Shown: positions 1 through 8,447 of the stretch, in pieces
Numbering within the stretch: position 1 is the first letter of the stretch
How the letters are laid out: every line of letters starts with the position of its first letter
NCBI GenBank assembly: GCA_963596015.1
Contig: CAVBJS010000006.1
Span: 1 to 64,000 of the forward strand
Reading direction: 5' to 3'
DNA: 64,000 nt
From: CAG-791 sp963596015
Lineage (GTDB): Bacteria > Bacillota > Clostridia > Lachnospirales > Lachnospiraceae
Position numbers and translations under genes: made by a program
The notes under the pieces: generated by a model
What the model saw: the letters and a program-made list of their open reading frames with translations, nothing else
What the model was told of the DNA's origin: nothing
Database searches by the model: none

Positions 1-22
1 TAGTTCACAAATGAGATAGTTT

Positions 23-60
23 AAGAGCACAGTTCGCAGTGATGCGGGCTGTGCTCTTTT
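23..60 (+). terminator. Rho-independent terminator at the window edge
   Basis: AAGAGCACAG (23-32) pairs with CTGTGCTCTT (49-58), followed by TTTT. It probably ends a gene that lies left of the window; a TAG stop reading at positions 1-3 fits this but cannot be confirmed. Confidence 0.7.
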
Positions 61-143
61 AGTTCCGGAAAAATAAACTTCATAATTTTTTACGTTGTAA
101 AGCGGAAGTTTACATAATAAAATAAAGGTAATTATACAGCGTA

Positions 144-222
144 CATCCCGATCTTTCTTCGAAAAATCTCGATGTGGCTGGTTTAAAAGTGAATTTGCTT
201 GCAAGTAGTCAATTCACTTTTA
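144..222 (-). repeat. Dispersed two-hairpin element, copy 1
   Basis: Two stem-loops are visible: AAAAGTGAATT (185-195) with AATTCACTTTT (211-221), and a GATCTTTC/GAAAAATC block at 149-169. The reverse complement resembles 50064-50182: both copies keep GTGAATTGACT, CTTGCA and GCAAATTCAC in the same order, then a second hairpin with a CGAGATTTT/CGAGGTTTT arm. The copies are therefore about 50 kb apart in opposite orientation. Nothing else recognisable fills the AT-rich stretch 61-309, apart from the ribosome binding site of the next gene. Confidence 0.5.
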
Positions 223-309
223 AATAGGGCAGGTGACAAATAAAGATATAAAAGGGCAGGTGTTGAAATTAGGCGGAAGAATAGCCGAGTTAGCAAAGGA
301 GGTGTTTAT

Positions 310-504
310 ATGGCGACTTCTAGTATTACGAAGAATTTCATAATTTCCGGTCAGAAGCAGGTGGAAATGTTTGTAGATGCGATAGATTGTTCGGCTAATA
401 ATCGCCCAATGCGTACACCGGTATCTGCGAGACAGATCAAAGGAGAAGCGGAGTTAAGAAGATTCATGGAAAAGAGGAAGAAAGCGGATGGCGACCAGAG
501 ATAA
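310..504 (+). CDS. Small antitoxin-like protein paired with a GNAT protein
   Basis: A 64-residue protein with no family I can name. It has a strong ribosome binding site (AAAGGAGGTG, 295-304) ahead of its ATG. The C-terminal third is rich in Lys, Arg and Glu. It overlaps the next gene by 17 nt, so the two are almost certainly co-translated. A short gene overlapping a GNAT gene is the layout of TacA/TacT-type toxin-antitoxin pairs, which is the reason for the call. However, no clear ribbon-helix-helix fold can be read in it, so the antitoxin role is inference from position. Confidence 0.55.
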   Translation: MATSSITKNFIISGQKQVEMFVDAIDCSANNRPMRTPVSARQIKGEAELRRFMEKRKKADGDQR

Positions 505-1102
505 GTATACGATGATCAACATCCGTGAGTATTTAGCTTTGGGAACTGATGAAGAGGTCGGAGAGCCTGCACTTGTCAGATTGCTCTCCGATTTTTCATG
601 TCCAAAGAATCCGGATGTTGAACATTTTTTGAAGAAAAATGCGATAGAGTTTACCAAAAAGAATCAATCTGTCACATATTTAGTCTTTTCAAATGATGAG
701 GGAGAATTGATAGGTTATTTCAGTATTGCATTGAAGCCATTGACTGTGAGAGGTGAAACTGTAAGCAACACAGTAAAAAGAAAATTGCTGCGAATAAGTG
801 AGTTGGATGAAGAATCACAAACATATACAATGTCAGCATATTTGATCGCACAGCTTGGAAAAAACTTTGCCGATGGGCGGAACAATAGAATTACCGGAGC
901 AGAGATGCTGGAACTGGCATGGTCGGTTATAGAAGAAATGCAGTATATGGGTGGAGGCATGGTGGTATTTCTTGAAGCAAACAATGATAGTAAACTGTTG
1001 AAGTACTATAATAATAACAGATTTTCACAGTTTGATACCAGACAGACCAATGCCAAGGAGCAGGAACCGCATGAACTAGTGCAGTTACTTAGACTGCTTT
1101 AA
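488..1102 (+). CDS. GNAT-family acetyltransferase, possible toxin of a TA pair
   Basis: A 204-residue protein. The C-terminal half has the GNAT look: a short RITGAEML stretch near residue 137 where the acetyl-CoA loop is expected, then a hydrophobic strand GGGMVVFLEA and KLLKYYNNNRF, matching the usual strand-helix-Tyr-Phe ending of the fold. The N-terminal part holds conserved-looking strands (VTYLVFSNDEGELIGYFSI). It is longer than typical TacT toxins (about 160-175 residues). It begins inside the preceding small gene. By family precedent it would acetylate aminoacyl-tRNA or another small substrate; that is inference, and a non-toxin acetyltransferase is equally possible. Confidence 0.6.
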   Translation: MATRDKYTMINIREYLALGTDEEVGEPALVRLLSDFSCPKNPDVEHFLKKNAIEFTKKNQSVTYLVFSNDEGELIGYFSIALKPLTVRGETVSNTVKRKLLRISELDEESQTYTMSAYLIAQLGKNFADGRNNRITGAEMLELAWSVIEEMQYMGGGMVVFLEANNDSKLLKYYNNNRFSQFDTRQTNAKEQEPHELVQLLRLL

Positions 1103-1218
1103 TAATATTCACGATGATTTAGAACCTGTCTTGATTTTTCTTTGACATTTCTGTTTTCAGAAATTGCCAATGCGTGTAGAGGCATAATGCAACACAGTTT
1201 CTCAGAAATGGAGTAATC

Positions 1219-2613
1219 ATGGATTTATTTGAATATATGGCCAGCACCCGCAAGGAACAGGAGTCGCCTTTGGCCGCCAGGCTTCGTCCCCAAACCCTGG
1301 AAGAGGTGGTGGGACAGCAGCATATCATCGGCAAGGATAAGCTGCTGTACCGGGCTATCAAAGCGGATAAACTGGGGTCTGTCATTTTTTACGGGCCACC
1401 CGGCACCGGTAAGACTACTCTGGCGCAGGTCATCGCCCACACTACCAGTGCAGAGTTTGTACAGCTTAATGCCACATCCTCCGGAAAAAAAGATATGGAG
1501 GAAGTGGTAAAACAGGCCAAGGATCGTCTTGGCATGTACGGGAAGAAGACCATCCTTTTTATCGATGAGATCCATCGCTTTAATAAGGGGCAACAGGATT
1601 ATCTGCTGCCTTTTGTGGAGGATGGAACGGTGACGTTGATCGGCGCTACTACGGAGAATCCTTATTTCGAGGTAAACAGTGCGTTGCTCTCCCGGTCTAT
1701 CATCTTCGAGCTTCAGCCTCTGTCAGCCCAGGATATCAAAAGTCTGATCCACAGAGCTGTCTATGATACCCAGAAGGGCATGGGAAGCTATCAGGCGCAG
1801 ATCACAGAGGAGGCAGAGAATTTTCTGGCGGAGCTTTCCAACGGAGATGCCCGCCATGCCTTGAATGCGGTGGAGCTGGGTATCCTGACCACGGAGCGCA
1901 GCGAGGACGGACTGATCCACATCACACTGGATGTAGCCAAAGAATGTATTCAAAAACGGGTTGCCAGATACGACAAGAGCGGAGATAATCATTATGATAC
2001 GATTTCTGCTTTTATCAAAAGTATGCGGGGGTCAGACCCGGATGCGGCGGTTTATTATCTGGCCAGGATGTTGGGAGCCGGAGAGGAACCGGAGTTCATC
2101 GCCAGGCGCATTATGATCTGCGCTGCGGAAGATGTGGGCAATGCGGATCCGCAGGCGTTGATCGTGGCGGTCAATGCATCTCTGGCCTGTGAGCGTCTCG
2201 GTATGCCGGAGTCAAGGATCATATTGGCTCAGGCCGCAGAATATGTGGCTACGGCGCCAAAGAGCAATACAGCAGTAGAGTCGGTCAGTGCAGCCGCCAG
2301 ACTGGTGGATGAAACCGGAAATCTTCCTATTCCGCCTTATCTGCAGGATGCACATTATCCCCAGGCAGGCAAGTTGGGCCATGGCATCGGCTATGAATAC
2401 GCTCATCTGTATAAGGGACACTATTCCGGACAGCCTTACCTGCCGGAGAAGATTCAGGGACAGGTGCTCTATACGCCCTCTGAGAATGGCTATGAAAAGC
2501 ACATCAGAGCGCACATGCAGGCTTTAACCGGGAAGGGACGCTACGGCGAACCGGAGCAGCTGGCAGAGAGAACCGAATCGGTGGGAGATCATTCTCCCCA
2601 GGGGAATTTATAA
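1219..2613 (+). CDS. rarA: Replication-associated recombination protein RarA (MgsA), AAA+ ATPase
   Basis: A 464-residue clamp-loader-like AAA+ ATPase that acts at stalled replication forks. Visible motifs: Walker A GPPGTGKTT (residues 59-67), Walker B ILFIDE (112-117), sensor-1 region GATTENP (142-148), and the arginine-finger region LSRS (157-160). The C-terminal two thirds carry the family's tetramerisation region (ISAFIKSMRGSDPDAAVYYLARML). Length fits MgsA/RarA (about 420-450). The start sits behind a weak site (ATGGAGTAATC). A stem-loop array begins 6 nt after the stop codon, so this gene and the malic enzyme may share one transcript. Confidence 0.95.
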   Translation: MDLFEYMASTRKEQESPLAARLRPQTLEEVVGQQHIIGKDKLLYRAIKADKLGSVIFYGPPGTGKTTLAQVIAHTTSAEFVQLNATSSGKKDMEEVVKQAKDRLGMYGKKTILFIDEIHRFNKGQQDYLLPFVEDGTVTLIGATTENPYFEVNSALLSRSIIFELQPLSAQDIKSLIHRAVYDTQKGMGSYQAQITEEAENFLAELSNGDARHALNAVELGILTTERSEDGLIHITLDVAKECIQKRVARYDKSGDNHYDTISAFIKSMRGSDPDAAVYYLARMLGAGEEPEFIARRIMICAAEDVGNADPQALIVAVNASLACERLGMPESRIILAQAAEYVATAPKSNTAVESVSAAARLVDETGNLPIPPYLQDAHYPQAGKLGHGIGYEYAHLYKGHYSGQPYLPEKIQGQVLYTPSENGYEKHIRAHMQALTGKGRYGEPEQLAERTESVGDHSPQGNL

Positions 2614-2618
2614 AAATC

Positions 2619-2954
2619 GGAGAATTCGCCTGCGCGAAATTCTCCTCATGTGCCGCAAAAAGCTGCGGCAAGAAAGAGGAAAGTGTGACAAATACGCTCG
2701 ATAGCGTATTTGTCGCACGGCGCTATGTTTTCAGAGAAAACATAGCGCATGATGGCAGACGAGAATCTGAGATTCTCGTCGCCTCTTCGCAGTGAAACTG
2801 CTCAGAAAAGGAGACAAATCAACATGCCTCGTCTGATGACGTGGCATGTTGATAATGACTATGCTGCACGGCAGCATAGTCATCTGATCACATCGGAGAA
2901 TTCGCCTGCGCGAAATTCTCCTCATGTGCCGCAAAAAGCTGCGGCAAGAAAGGA
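2619..2954 (+). repeat. Hairpin cassette array: C-D, A-B-C*-D*, A-B-C-D
   Basis: About ten consecutive stem-loops fill the rarA-malic enzyme gap. C 2619-2645 and D 2651-2670. A 2683-2718 (GTGTGACAAATACGC, CGAT loop, 15 bp). B 2720-2748 (GCGCTATGTTTTC arm). A C-like hairpin 2758-2780 (GACGAGAATC/GATTCTCGTC). A weak D-like one 2789-2801, followed by AAAAGGAG. A 2818-2853 (ATCAACATGCC arm, inner GTC-TGAT-GAC). B 2855-2883 (ATGACTATGCTGC arm). C 2895-2921 and D 2927-2946. AGAAAGGA at 2947-2954 is the ribosome binding site of the malic enzyme. The first and last C-D pairs are identical over about 50 nt. It looks like tandem duplication of one four-hairpin module. Confidence 0.85.
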
Positions 2955-2959
2955 CAAAC

Positions 2960-4129
2960 ATGACAAACGCAGAGAAGGCAATCGAATTACACAAGGAGTG
3001 GAAGGGAAAATTAAGTGTGGAGGCTAAGGCGGCCGTGAAGACCAGAGAGGATCTGGCGCTGGCTTATACCCCCGGCGTAGCAGAGCCCTGCAAACTTATC
3101 GCAGAGAATCCCAGAGAAGCCTATACCTATACTATCAAGCAGAATACCATTGCGGTCGTATCTGACGGCAGTGCGGTACTGGGCCTGGGCAATATCGGTC
3201 CGGAGGCAGCTATGCCGGTCATGGAAGGTAAGGCAGTACTGTTTAAGGAATTCGGCGGTGTCAATGCATTCCCTATTTGTCTGGATACCCAGGATGTGGA
3301 TGAGATCGTCAAGGCTGTGACCCAGCTGGCACCTACTTTCGGCGGTATCAATCTGGAGGATATCAGCGCGCCCCGCTGCTTTGAGATCGAGCGCAGATTA
3401 AAGGAAACGCTGTCTATCCCTGTTTTCCACGATGATCAGCACGGCACAGCCATCGTAGTGTTGGCCGGCATTATCAATGCACTGAAGCTGACCGGTAAGA
3501 AAAAGGAAGACTGCCATGTGGTCATCAACGGTTCCGGTGCAGCCGGCATTGCTATCGCCAAGCTCCTTCTTCGCTATGGCTTTAAGCATATCCTGCTGTG
3601 TGATTCCAAGGGTATTATCTCCAGCAAGACAGAGAGACTTAACTGGATCAAGAAGGAAATGCTGGAAGTCACCAATCTGGAGGATAAGAGCGGTACACTG
3701 GCAGATGCACTGGTTGGTGCAGATATCTTTATCGGTGTTTCCGCACCCGGCGTAGTGACACAGGATATGGTGCGCAGCATGAATAAGGATGCGATCCTCT
3801 TTGCCATGGCCAATCCTGTACCGGAAATCATGCCCGATCTGGCTAAGGAAGCCGGCGCTCGCATCGTAGGTACCGGCCGTTCCGATTTCCCGAACCAGGT
3901 CAATAATGTAGTGGTATTCCCCGGTATCTTTAAGGGCGCCTTGGAAGGCCATGCCCGTCAGATCACCGAGGAGATGAAGCTGGCAGCAGCCCAGGCCATC
4001 GCCGATCTGGTGACAGAAGAGGAACTTTGCGATGACTTTATCCTGCCGGAAGCCTTCAATCCCCAGGTAGCGCAGGTAGTAGCCGACACGGTGAAGGCCA
4101 ATATCACAGAGGATAATAAGATTTTTTAG
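2960..4129 (+). CDS. NAD(P)-dependent malic enzyme
   Basis: A 389-residue malate dehydrogenase (decarboxylating) making pyruvate, CO2 and NAD(P)H from malate. N-terminal malic domain: YTPGVAEPC with the conserved Tyr near residue 37, EDISAPRCFEIE (metal and substrate contacts), and FHDDQHGTA. The Rossmann domain holds the nucleotide loop GSGAAGIAIAKLL, and later ANPVPEI plus GRSDFPNQVNN. Length matches the short bacterial class. An in-frame ATG at 2924 lies inside hairpin C, so the start at 2960 is preferred, 5 nt after AGAAAGGA. Cofactor choice cannot be read. Its leader is the longest hairpin cassette array in the window. Confidence 0.95.
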   Translation: MTNAEKAIELHKEWKGKLSVEAKAAVKTREDLALAYTPGVAEPCKLIAENPREAYTYTIKQNTIAVVSDGSAVLGLGNIGPEAAMPVMEGKAVLFKEFGGVNAFPICLDTQDVDEIVKAVTQLAPTFGGINLEDISAPRCFEIERRLKETLSIPVFHDDQHGTAIVVLAGIINALKLTGKKKEDCHVVINGSGAAGIAIAKLLLRYGFKHILLCDSKGIISSKTERLNWIKKEMLEVTNLEDKSGTLADALVGADIFIGVSAPGVVTQDMVRSMNKDAILFAMANPVPEIMPDLAKEAGARIVGTGRSDFPNQVNNVVVFPGIFKGALEGHARQITEEMKLAAAQAIADLVTEEELCDDFILPEAFNPQVAQVVADTVKANITEDNKIF

Positions 4130-4251
4130 AAATTATAGAAGCTTATAAAGTTTTAGAAGGAAAGCAGTGGGAATATCCACCTGACAGCGACGGGGCAGAG
4201 AAAGTCTGCAGTGATCGTCTCACAAGAAGAGCAGCAGTTCTATAACGGCCG

Positions 4252-4300
4252 GCGGGAATCGGGTGTTCCCGCCGCTTCTTCGCCACACAGCGGCGAAGAA
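4252..4300 (+). repeat. Two stem-loops before the DUF4364 gene
   Basis: GCGGGAA (4252-4258) pairs with TTCCCGC, and TTCTTCGCC (4276-4284) pairs with GGCGAAGAA (4292-4300). The second ends directly before ATGAGGTAAC and the start codon at 4312, the same placement as hairpin D elsewhere, but the sequence is unlike D. Confidence 0.5.
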
Positions 4301-4311
4301 ATGAGGTAACT

Positions 4312-4824
4312 ATGGCATCGACGTTAACGGTTTATAAACTCATCATTCTCTATATGCTGGACAAGATCAATACGCCTATTTCCAAGGCACAGATCTCGGA
4401 TTTTATACTGGAAAATGGCTATACCAACTTCCTGACCCTGCAGCAGACCTTTGCAGAGATGGAGGAAAGCCATCTGGTGGAATCCCAGACCAGGTTGAAT
4501 CGCACCTTTTTGCGGATCACAGAGGACGGAAAAGAATCTTTGGGCTTTTTTGCAGATCAGCTTAATCAGGAGATCAAGACCCAGATCGAAAATTTCCTGA
4601 AGGAAAAAGGGGCCGTGCTGCGCAGTGAGTCGGCGGTGACTGCAGAGTATTACGAGACGGCCAACGGCAGTTTCGAGACCCATTTGGCTATCCAGGAGAA
4701 AAAGACAGTGCTGGTGGATCTTCGCATGAACGTGCCGGATCAGGAGACAGCCCGGAGCATTACGGAGCATTGGCAGGACCGAAATGAGGAGATCTACCGG
4801 TATTTAACGGAAAGACTGTTCTGA
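4312..4824 (+). CDS. DUF4364 family protein, winged-helix N-terminus
   Basis: A 170-residue protein of the clostridial DUF4364 family. The N-terminal 75 residues (TVYKLIILYMLDKINTPIS, then DFILENGYTNFLTLQQTF and a RITEDGKESL turn) have the helix pattern of a winged helix resembling PadR/MarR-type domains. The C-terminal half is an alpha/beta region with acidic stretches. Function is not established for the family; a DNA-binding regulatory role is inference from the fold. It stands alone between the malic enzyme and rny, with stem-loops just upstream of its start. Confidence 0.8.
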   Translation: MASTLTVYKLIILYMLDKINTPISKAQISDFILENGYTNFLTLQQTFAEMEESHLVESQTRLNRTFLRITEDGKESLGFFADQLNQEIKTQIENFLKEKGAVLRSESAVTAEYYETANGSFETHLAIQEKKTVLVDLRMNVPDQETARSITEHWQDRNEEIYRYLTERLF

Positions 4825-5131
4825 TACGCTGATCTCATGTCAGATCACTGATCAGGTGCCCACCGGGAGGCAGGTCCTGTGGTCGGTATTCGGGTTAGGG
4901 GACGCCGCCTGGCGGACATCTGAACAGAAAATTCGCCCCGTCAAGTTGCACAACTGCCCTGCGGCTTTCCTTGACATATGTAAAAATCTCGTATAAACTT
5001 TAACTGTTGTGGATATGTCAATTAGGGTGCAAAATTCGATGGTTCGCAAGTCCTGCGGATAGCGGGAGGGGCATCGTACACCCGATCGGTGTAAATACAA
5101 TACTAATTAAATAAGGAGGTGCTCCTGTATT
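4825..5131. other. Intergenic region before rny
   Basis: A 307-nt gap. The only clear signals are the promoter at 4971-4999 and the AAGGAGG site at 5113-5119 that serves rny. The rest shows short inverted words (TGATCTCA, CAGATCACTGATCAG) but no riboswitch or gene that I recognise. Confidence 0.5.
4971..4999 (+). promoter_or_regulatory. Sigma-A-type promoter for rny
   Basis: TTGACA (4971-4976), 17-bp spacer, TAAACT (4994-4999; TATAAA overlaps it by four bases). About 130 nt upstream of the rny start. Confidence 0.65.
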
Positions 5132-6679
5132 ATGCTGGGTGCGATCATTGCTGTGATTGTCACTCTCGTAATCGCCATTCCGGTCACTGCCGTCGTTACG
5201 ACCAACTATCGTAAGAAACAGGCGGATGCCAAGATCGGCAATGCAGAGGAAAAGGCGAGGGCGATCATCGATGAGGCATTGACGACTGCTGAAGCGAAGA
5301 AGCGCGAAGCACTGCTGGAGGTCAAAGAGGAATCCATCAAGACCAGAAATGATCTGGAGAAGGAGATCCGGGACCGCCGCAATGAGGTGCAGCGCAACGA
5401 GCGAAGAGTACAGCAGAAGGAAGAGTCTGTCGATCGCAAGTCTGAGACCCTGGAACGTAAGGAACAGAGCTTACAGGCGAGAGAAGAATCACTGCAGAAA
5501 CAGAAGGAAGAAATTTCCAGACTGAATGAACAGCGCGTACAGGAACTCGAACGAATTTCCGGATTAACCTCCGAACAGGCAAAAGAATACCTCTTAAAAA
5601 CTGTTGAAGAAGAAGTAAGACACGATTCCGCCGTTATGATCAAAGAGATCGAGGCGGAGGCGAAAGAAGAAGCTGACAAGAAAGCAAAGGAGTATGTGGT
5701 TTCCGCTATTCAGCGGTGCGCAGCGGATCATGTATCCGAATCCACGATCTCAGTTGTACAGCTTCCCAGTGATGAAATGAAGGGCAGGATCATCGGCCGT
5801 GAGGGCCGCAATATCCGTACTCTGGAGACATTGACCGGCGTAGACCTGATCATCGATGATACACCGGAAGCGGTAGTTATTTCCGGCTTCGATCCCATCC
5901 GCCGTGAGGTGGCGCGGATCGCATTAGAGAAACTGATCGTGGACGGACGTATCCATCCGGCCAGGATCGAAGAAATGGTAGAGAAAGCGCAGCGGGAAGT
6001 AGAGACCAAGATCAAGGAAGAAGGCGAGGCGGCTACTTTAGAGGTAGGCGTTCATGGTGTTCATTCCGAACTGGTCCGTCTGCTGGGTAAGATGCGCTAT
6101 CGTACCAGCTACGGACAGAATGCCTTAAAGCATTCCATCGAAGTGGCACAGTTGTCCGGTTTGCTGGCCGGTGAGCTGGGCTTAGATATCCGTCTGGCCA
6201 AGAGAGCAGGCTTACTGCACGATATCGGCAAGTCTGTGGACCATGAGATGGAAGGTTCCCATGTACAACTGGGTGCCGAGCTTTGCCGCAAATATAAGGA
6301 ATCGGCAGTGGTCATCAATGCTGTGGAATCGCACCACGGCGATGTAGAACCTACCAGCCTTATTGCATGTATCGTACAGGCAGCGGATACGATCTCCGCC
6401 GCACGTCCCGGTGCAAGACGGGAGACACTGGAGACCTATACCTCCAGACTCAAACAGTTAGAAGAGATCACCAACAGTTTCAAAGGGGTTAGTAATTCTT
6501 ATGCCATTCAGGCAGGCAGAGAAGTTCGTGTTATGGTAGTTCCTGAGCAGATCAACGATACCGATATGGTATTGCTCGCCCGCGAGATCTCCAAGAAGAT
6601 TGAAAATGAAATGGAGTATCCGGGTCAGATCAAAGTCAATGTCATCAGGGAATCCCGAGTGACAGATTACGCTAAGTAA
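5132..6679 (+). CDS. rny: Ribonuclease Y
   Basis: A 515-residue membrane-anchored endoribonuclease that starts mRNA decay in Firmicutes. Layout in order: one N-terminal membrane helix (residues 2-23), a long charged coiled coil (about 30-200, rich in Lys and Glu), a KH domain with GRIIGREGRNIRTLE near 220, and an HD phosphohydrolase domain with LLHDIGKS near 365 followed by ESHHGD. The length and order match B. subtilis RNase Y (520). The ribosome binding site AAGGAGG is 12 nt upstream. It is monocistronic, with its own promoter and a strong terminator. It could process the structured leaders common in this window, which is speculation. Confidence 0.97.
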   Translation: MLGAIIAVIVTLVIAIPVTAVVTTNYRKKQADAKIGNAEEKARAIIDEALTTAEAKKREALLEVKEESIKTRNDLEKEIRDRRNEVQRNERRVQQKEESVDRKSETLERKEQSLQAREESLQKQKEEISRLNEQRVQELERISGLTSEQAKEYLLKTVEEEVRHDSAVMIKEIEAEAKEEADKKAKEYVVSAIQRCAADHVSESTISVVQLPSDEMKGRIIGREGRNIRTLETLTGVDLIIDDTPEAVVISGFDPIRREVARIALEKLIVDGRIHPARIEEMVEKAQREVETKIKEEGEAATLEVGVHGVHSELVRLLGKMRYRTSYGQNALKHSIEVAQLSGLLAGELGLDIRLAKRAGLLHDIGKSVDHEMEGSHVQLGAELCRKYKESAVVINAVESHHGDVEPTSLIACIVQAADTISAARPGARRETLETYTSRLKQLEEITNSFKGVSNSYAIQAGREVRVMVVPEQINDTDMVLLAREISKKIENEMEYPGQIKVNVIRESRVTDYAK

Positions 6680-6705
6680 TTCCTACATGAATGAAAAATG
6701 AGGTG

Positions 6706-6746
6706 GGCACCGACAGAAAGCAAAACTTTCTGTCGGTGCCTTTTTT
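6706..6746 (+). terminator. Terminator of rny
   Basis: GGCACCGACAGAAAG (6706-6720) pairs perfectly with CTTTCTGTCGGTGCC (6726-6740), followed by TTTTTT. Confidence 0.92.
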
Positions 6747-6878
6747 GTAAATAAAATGAACATGGAGGGGTAGATAAAAGCGACAGCATAGACGATAACA
6801 GAAGAATATTTACAGGTAGACTACTTGCCCGCGAAGAAAACTACTTAAAAAGGAGTAGAAAACGGCTAAAAAAAGTAA

Positions 6879-6907
6879 TTGATTCGTTTTTTGACTGATG
6901 CTATAAT
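6879..6907 (+). promoter_or_regulatory. Promoter of the putrescine aminotransferase gene
   Basis: TTGATT (6879-6884), 17-bp spacer, consensus TATAAT (6902-6907). It lies about 120 nt before the start codon, leaving a leader long enough for the hairpin at 6949-6984. The rest of the 350-nt gap (6747-6878) shows no recognisable feature. Confidence 0.8.
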
Positions 6908-6948
6908 GCACTCAAAACCTAACAGAAATCTTATAAAAACGTACGATG

Positions 6949-6984
6949 GCGTATAAACAGAATACTCTGCTTGTACGCTTTTTT
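6949..6984 (+). terminator. Leader terminator-like hairpin before the aminotransferase
   Basis: GCGTA...TACGC with AAACAG/CTGCTT inner pairing (6949-6978), directly followed by TTTTTT. An alternative pairing uses AAAACGTAC upstream and GTACGCTTTT. It sits between promoter and start codon, so transcription attenuation is possible. Confidence 0.5.
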
Positions 6985-7029
6985 AGTACCGGCCGCCGTG
7001 AGGCGACAGAAAGAAGGAGGCAATACACT

Positions 7030-8400
7030 ATGGAAACAAAAGAACAGGTTATCAAAGATCTGGACCGAGTGATCTCCCTGATCAAGACTGACAGCAAGGA
7101 TATTCCTGCCGAAGAAAAGAAGCAGATGGTAGAGGATACACTGGATCAGTTTAATAATTACGTAAGCCCGGGGTGGCTGAAGTACAGAAAGTCCGTATCC
7201 TCTGACTCTGAGCACGGCGCTGTACTGGAGTGGGAAGACGAAGGTGCATATTGCTACGGCTTGAACGGTGAGAAGTTCATCGACTGTCTGGGCGGCTTCG
7301 GTATCTATACCTGCGGTCACAGAAATCCTGAGATCATGGAAGTGGTTAAGGCACAGTTAGATCACCAGGCACTGCACTCTCAGGAGCTCTTGGATCCCCT
7401 TCGCGGTTATCTGGCAAAGGCAGTTGCTAATATTACCCCCGGCGATCTGCAGTATTGCTTCTTTACCAACGGCGGCGCAGAGGCTGTAGAGATGGCACTG
7501 AAGCTAGCCAGGATCGCTACCGGCGGCAGATGGTATATTTCCACAGTAGGTGCTTTCCACGGTAAGTCCATGGGTGCTATCTCCATGGGTGGTAAGTCCA
7601 CCTATCGTGTACCTTACACCCCTATGGTACAGCAGGTACAGCACGTAGAGTACGGCGTGGCTGAGGACGTACGCAAGGCTATTAAGAACCTGGTAGCAGT
7701 AGGTGAGAAGGTAGCCGCTGTTATCTTAGAGCCCATTCAGGGTGAGGCAGGCGTTATCATTCCGCCTAAGGGATATCTGGCAGAGGTTCGTCAGATCTGC
7801 GACGAGTACGGCGTAGCGCTGATCTTTGATGAGATCCAGACAGGCATGGGCCGCACCGGCACCATGTGGAGATGTGAGGCGGAAGGCGTTACACCCGATA
7901 TCATGACTTTCGGTAAGGCTTTCGGCGGCGGTATCCTTCCCATCACCGGCATCATCTGCAAGCCTTCCATGTGGACACAGCAGCTCATCGACAACCCGTG
8001 GCTGCTTGGTTCTCCTACCTTCGGTGGCAACCCGGTATGCTGCGCAGCAGCGATTGCTACCATCAAGTATATGCTGGAGAATGACATTCCGGGCGTATGC
8101 AAGACAAAGGGTGAGTTCTTAAAGAGCGGCCTTGAGAAGCTGGCAGAGAAGTATCCGGAAGTGATCCAGGAAGTAAGAGGTACCGGCCTGATGCTGGCAG
8201 TAGAGTTCCATACCTGCGACATGGGTTATGAAACTGCAAAGGGACTGTTCGCAAGAGGCGTCATGACCGCCGGCACTCTGGTCAATGCAAAGACCATCCG
8301 CTTCGAGCCTACCGCTGTGATCTCCCAGCAGGATATGGAAGACGTTATCAGCAGAATGGATGAAGCGCTGGCAGATACCAAGAAGGTCATGAATCTGTAA
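7030..8400 (+). CDS. patA: Putrescine aminotransferase-like class III PLP aminotransferase
   Basis: A 456-residue class III aminotransferase, close in length and sequence style to E. coli PatA/YgjG (459). Seen: FIDCLGGFGIYTCGHRNPE, the cofactor-contacting FTNGGAEAVEMALKLAR, the Asp of LIFDEIQTGMGRTG, and the PLP lysine in TFGKAFGGG (Lys296). The expected reaction is putrescine plus 2-oxoglutarate to 4-aminobutanal plus glutamate. The start at 7030 follows AAGGAGG by 10 nt; an in-frame ATG at 6946 lies in the leader hairpin. Followed by an antiporter and, 4 kb on, N-carbamoylputrescine amidase, which supports a polyamine role. Ornithine or another diamine as substrate cannot be excluded. Confidence 0.88.
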   Translation: METKEQVIKDLDRVISLIKTDSKDIPAEEKKQMVEDTLDQFNNYVSPGWLKYRKSVSSDSEHGAVLEWEDEGAYCYGLNGEKFIDCLGGFGIYTCGHRNPEIMEVVKAQLDHQALHSQELLDPLRGYLAKAVANITPGDLQYCFFTNGGAEAVEMALKLARIATGGRWYISTVGAFHGKSMGAISMGGKSTYRVPYTPMVQQVQHVEYGVAEDVRKAIKNLVAVGEKVAAVILEPIQGEAGVIIPPKGYLAEVRQICDEYGVALIFDEIQTGMGRTGTMWRCEAEGVTPDIMTFGKAFGGGILPITGIICKPSMWTQQLIDNPWLLGSPTFGGNPVCCAAAIATIKYMLENDIPGVCKTKGEFLKSGLEKLAEKYPEVIQEVRGTGLMLAVEFHTCDMGYETAKGLFARGVMTAGTLVNAKTIRFEPTAVISQQDMEDVISRMDEALADTKKVMNL

Positions 8401-8447
8401 GATACAGCGGAAGGATCAGAATCCAATTTAAAGACAGCAACGTTATT

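Noticed and set aside
2619..2954. CRISPR array
   Set aside because: The repeats are palindromes of differing sequence without unique spacers of constant length, and no cas gene is present.
2749..3027. 92-codon frame overlapping the cassette array and malic enzyme start
   Set aside because: It merely reads through palindromes. An AAAAGGAG before the ATG at 2824 makes a short leader peptide possible, but there is no other support.
4150..4240. CGACGGGGCA-containing segment also seen near 36160
   Set aside because: A short shared word with some pairing nearby; no consistent fold resembling a cobalamin or other riboswitch could be drawn.
6946..7029. Upstream start for the aminotransferase at 6946
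   Set aside because: It lies in the leader hairpin without a binding site, while 7030 follows AAGGAGG.
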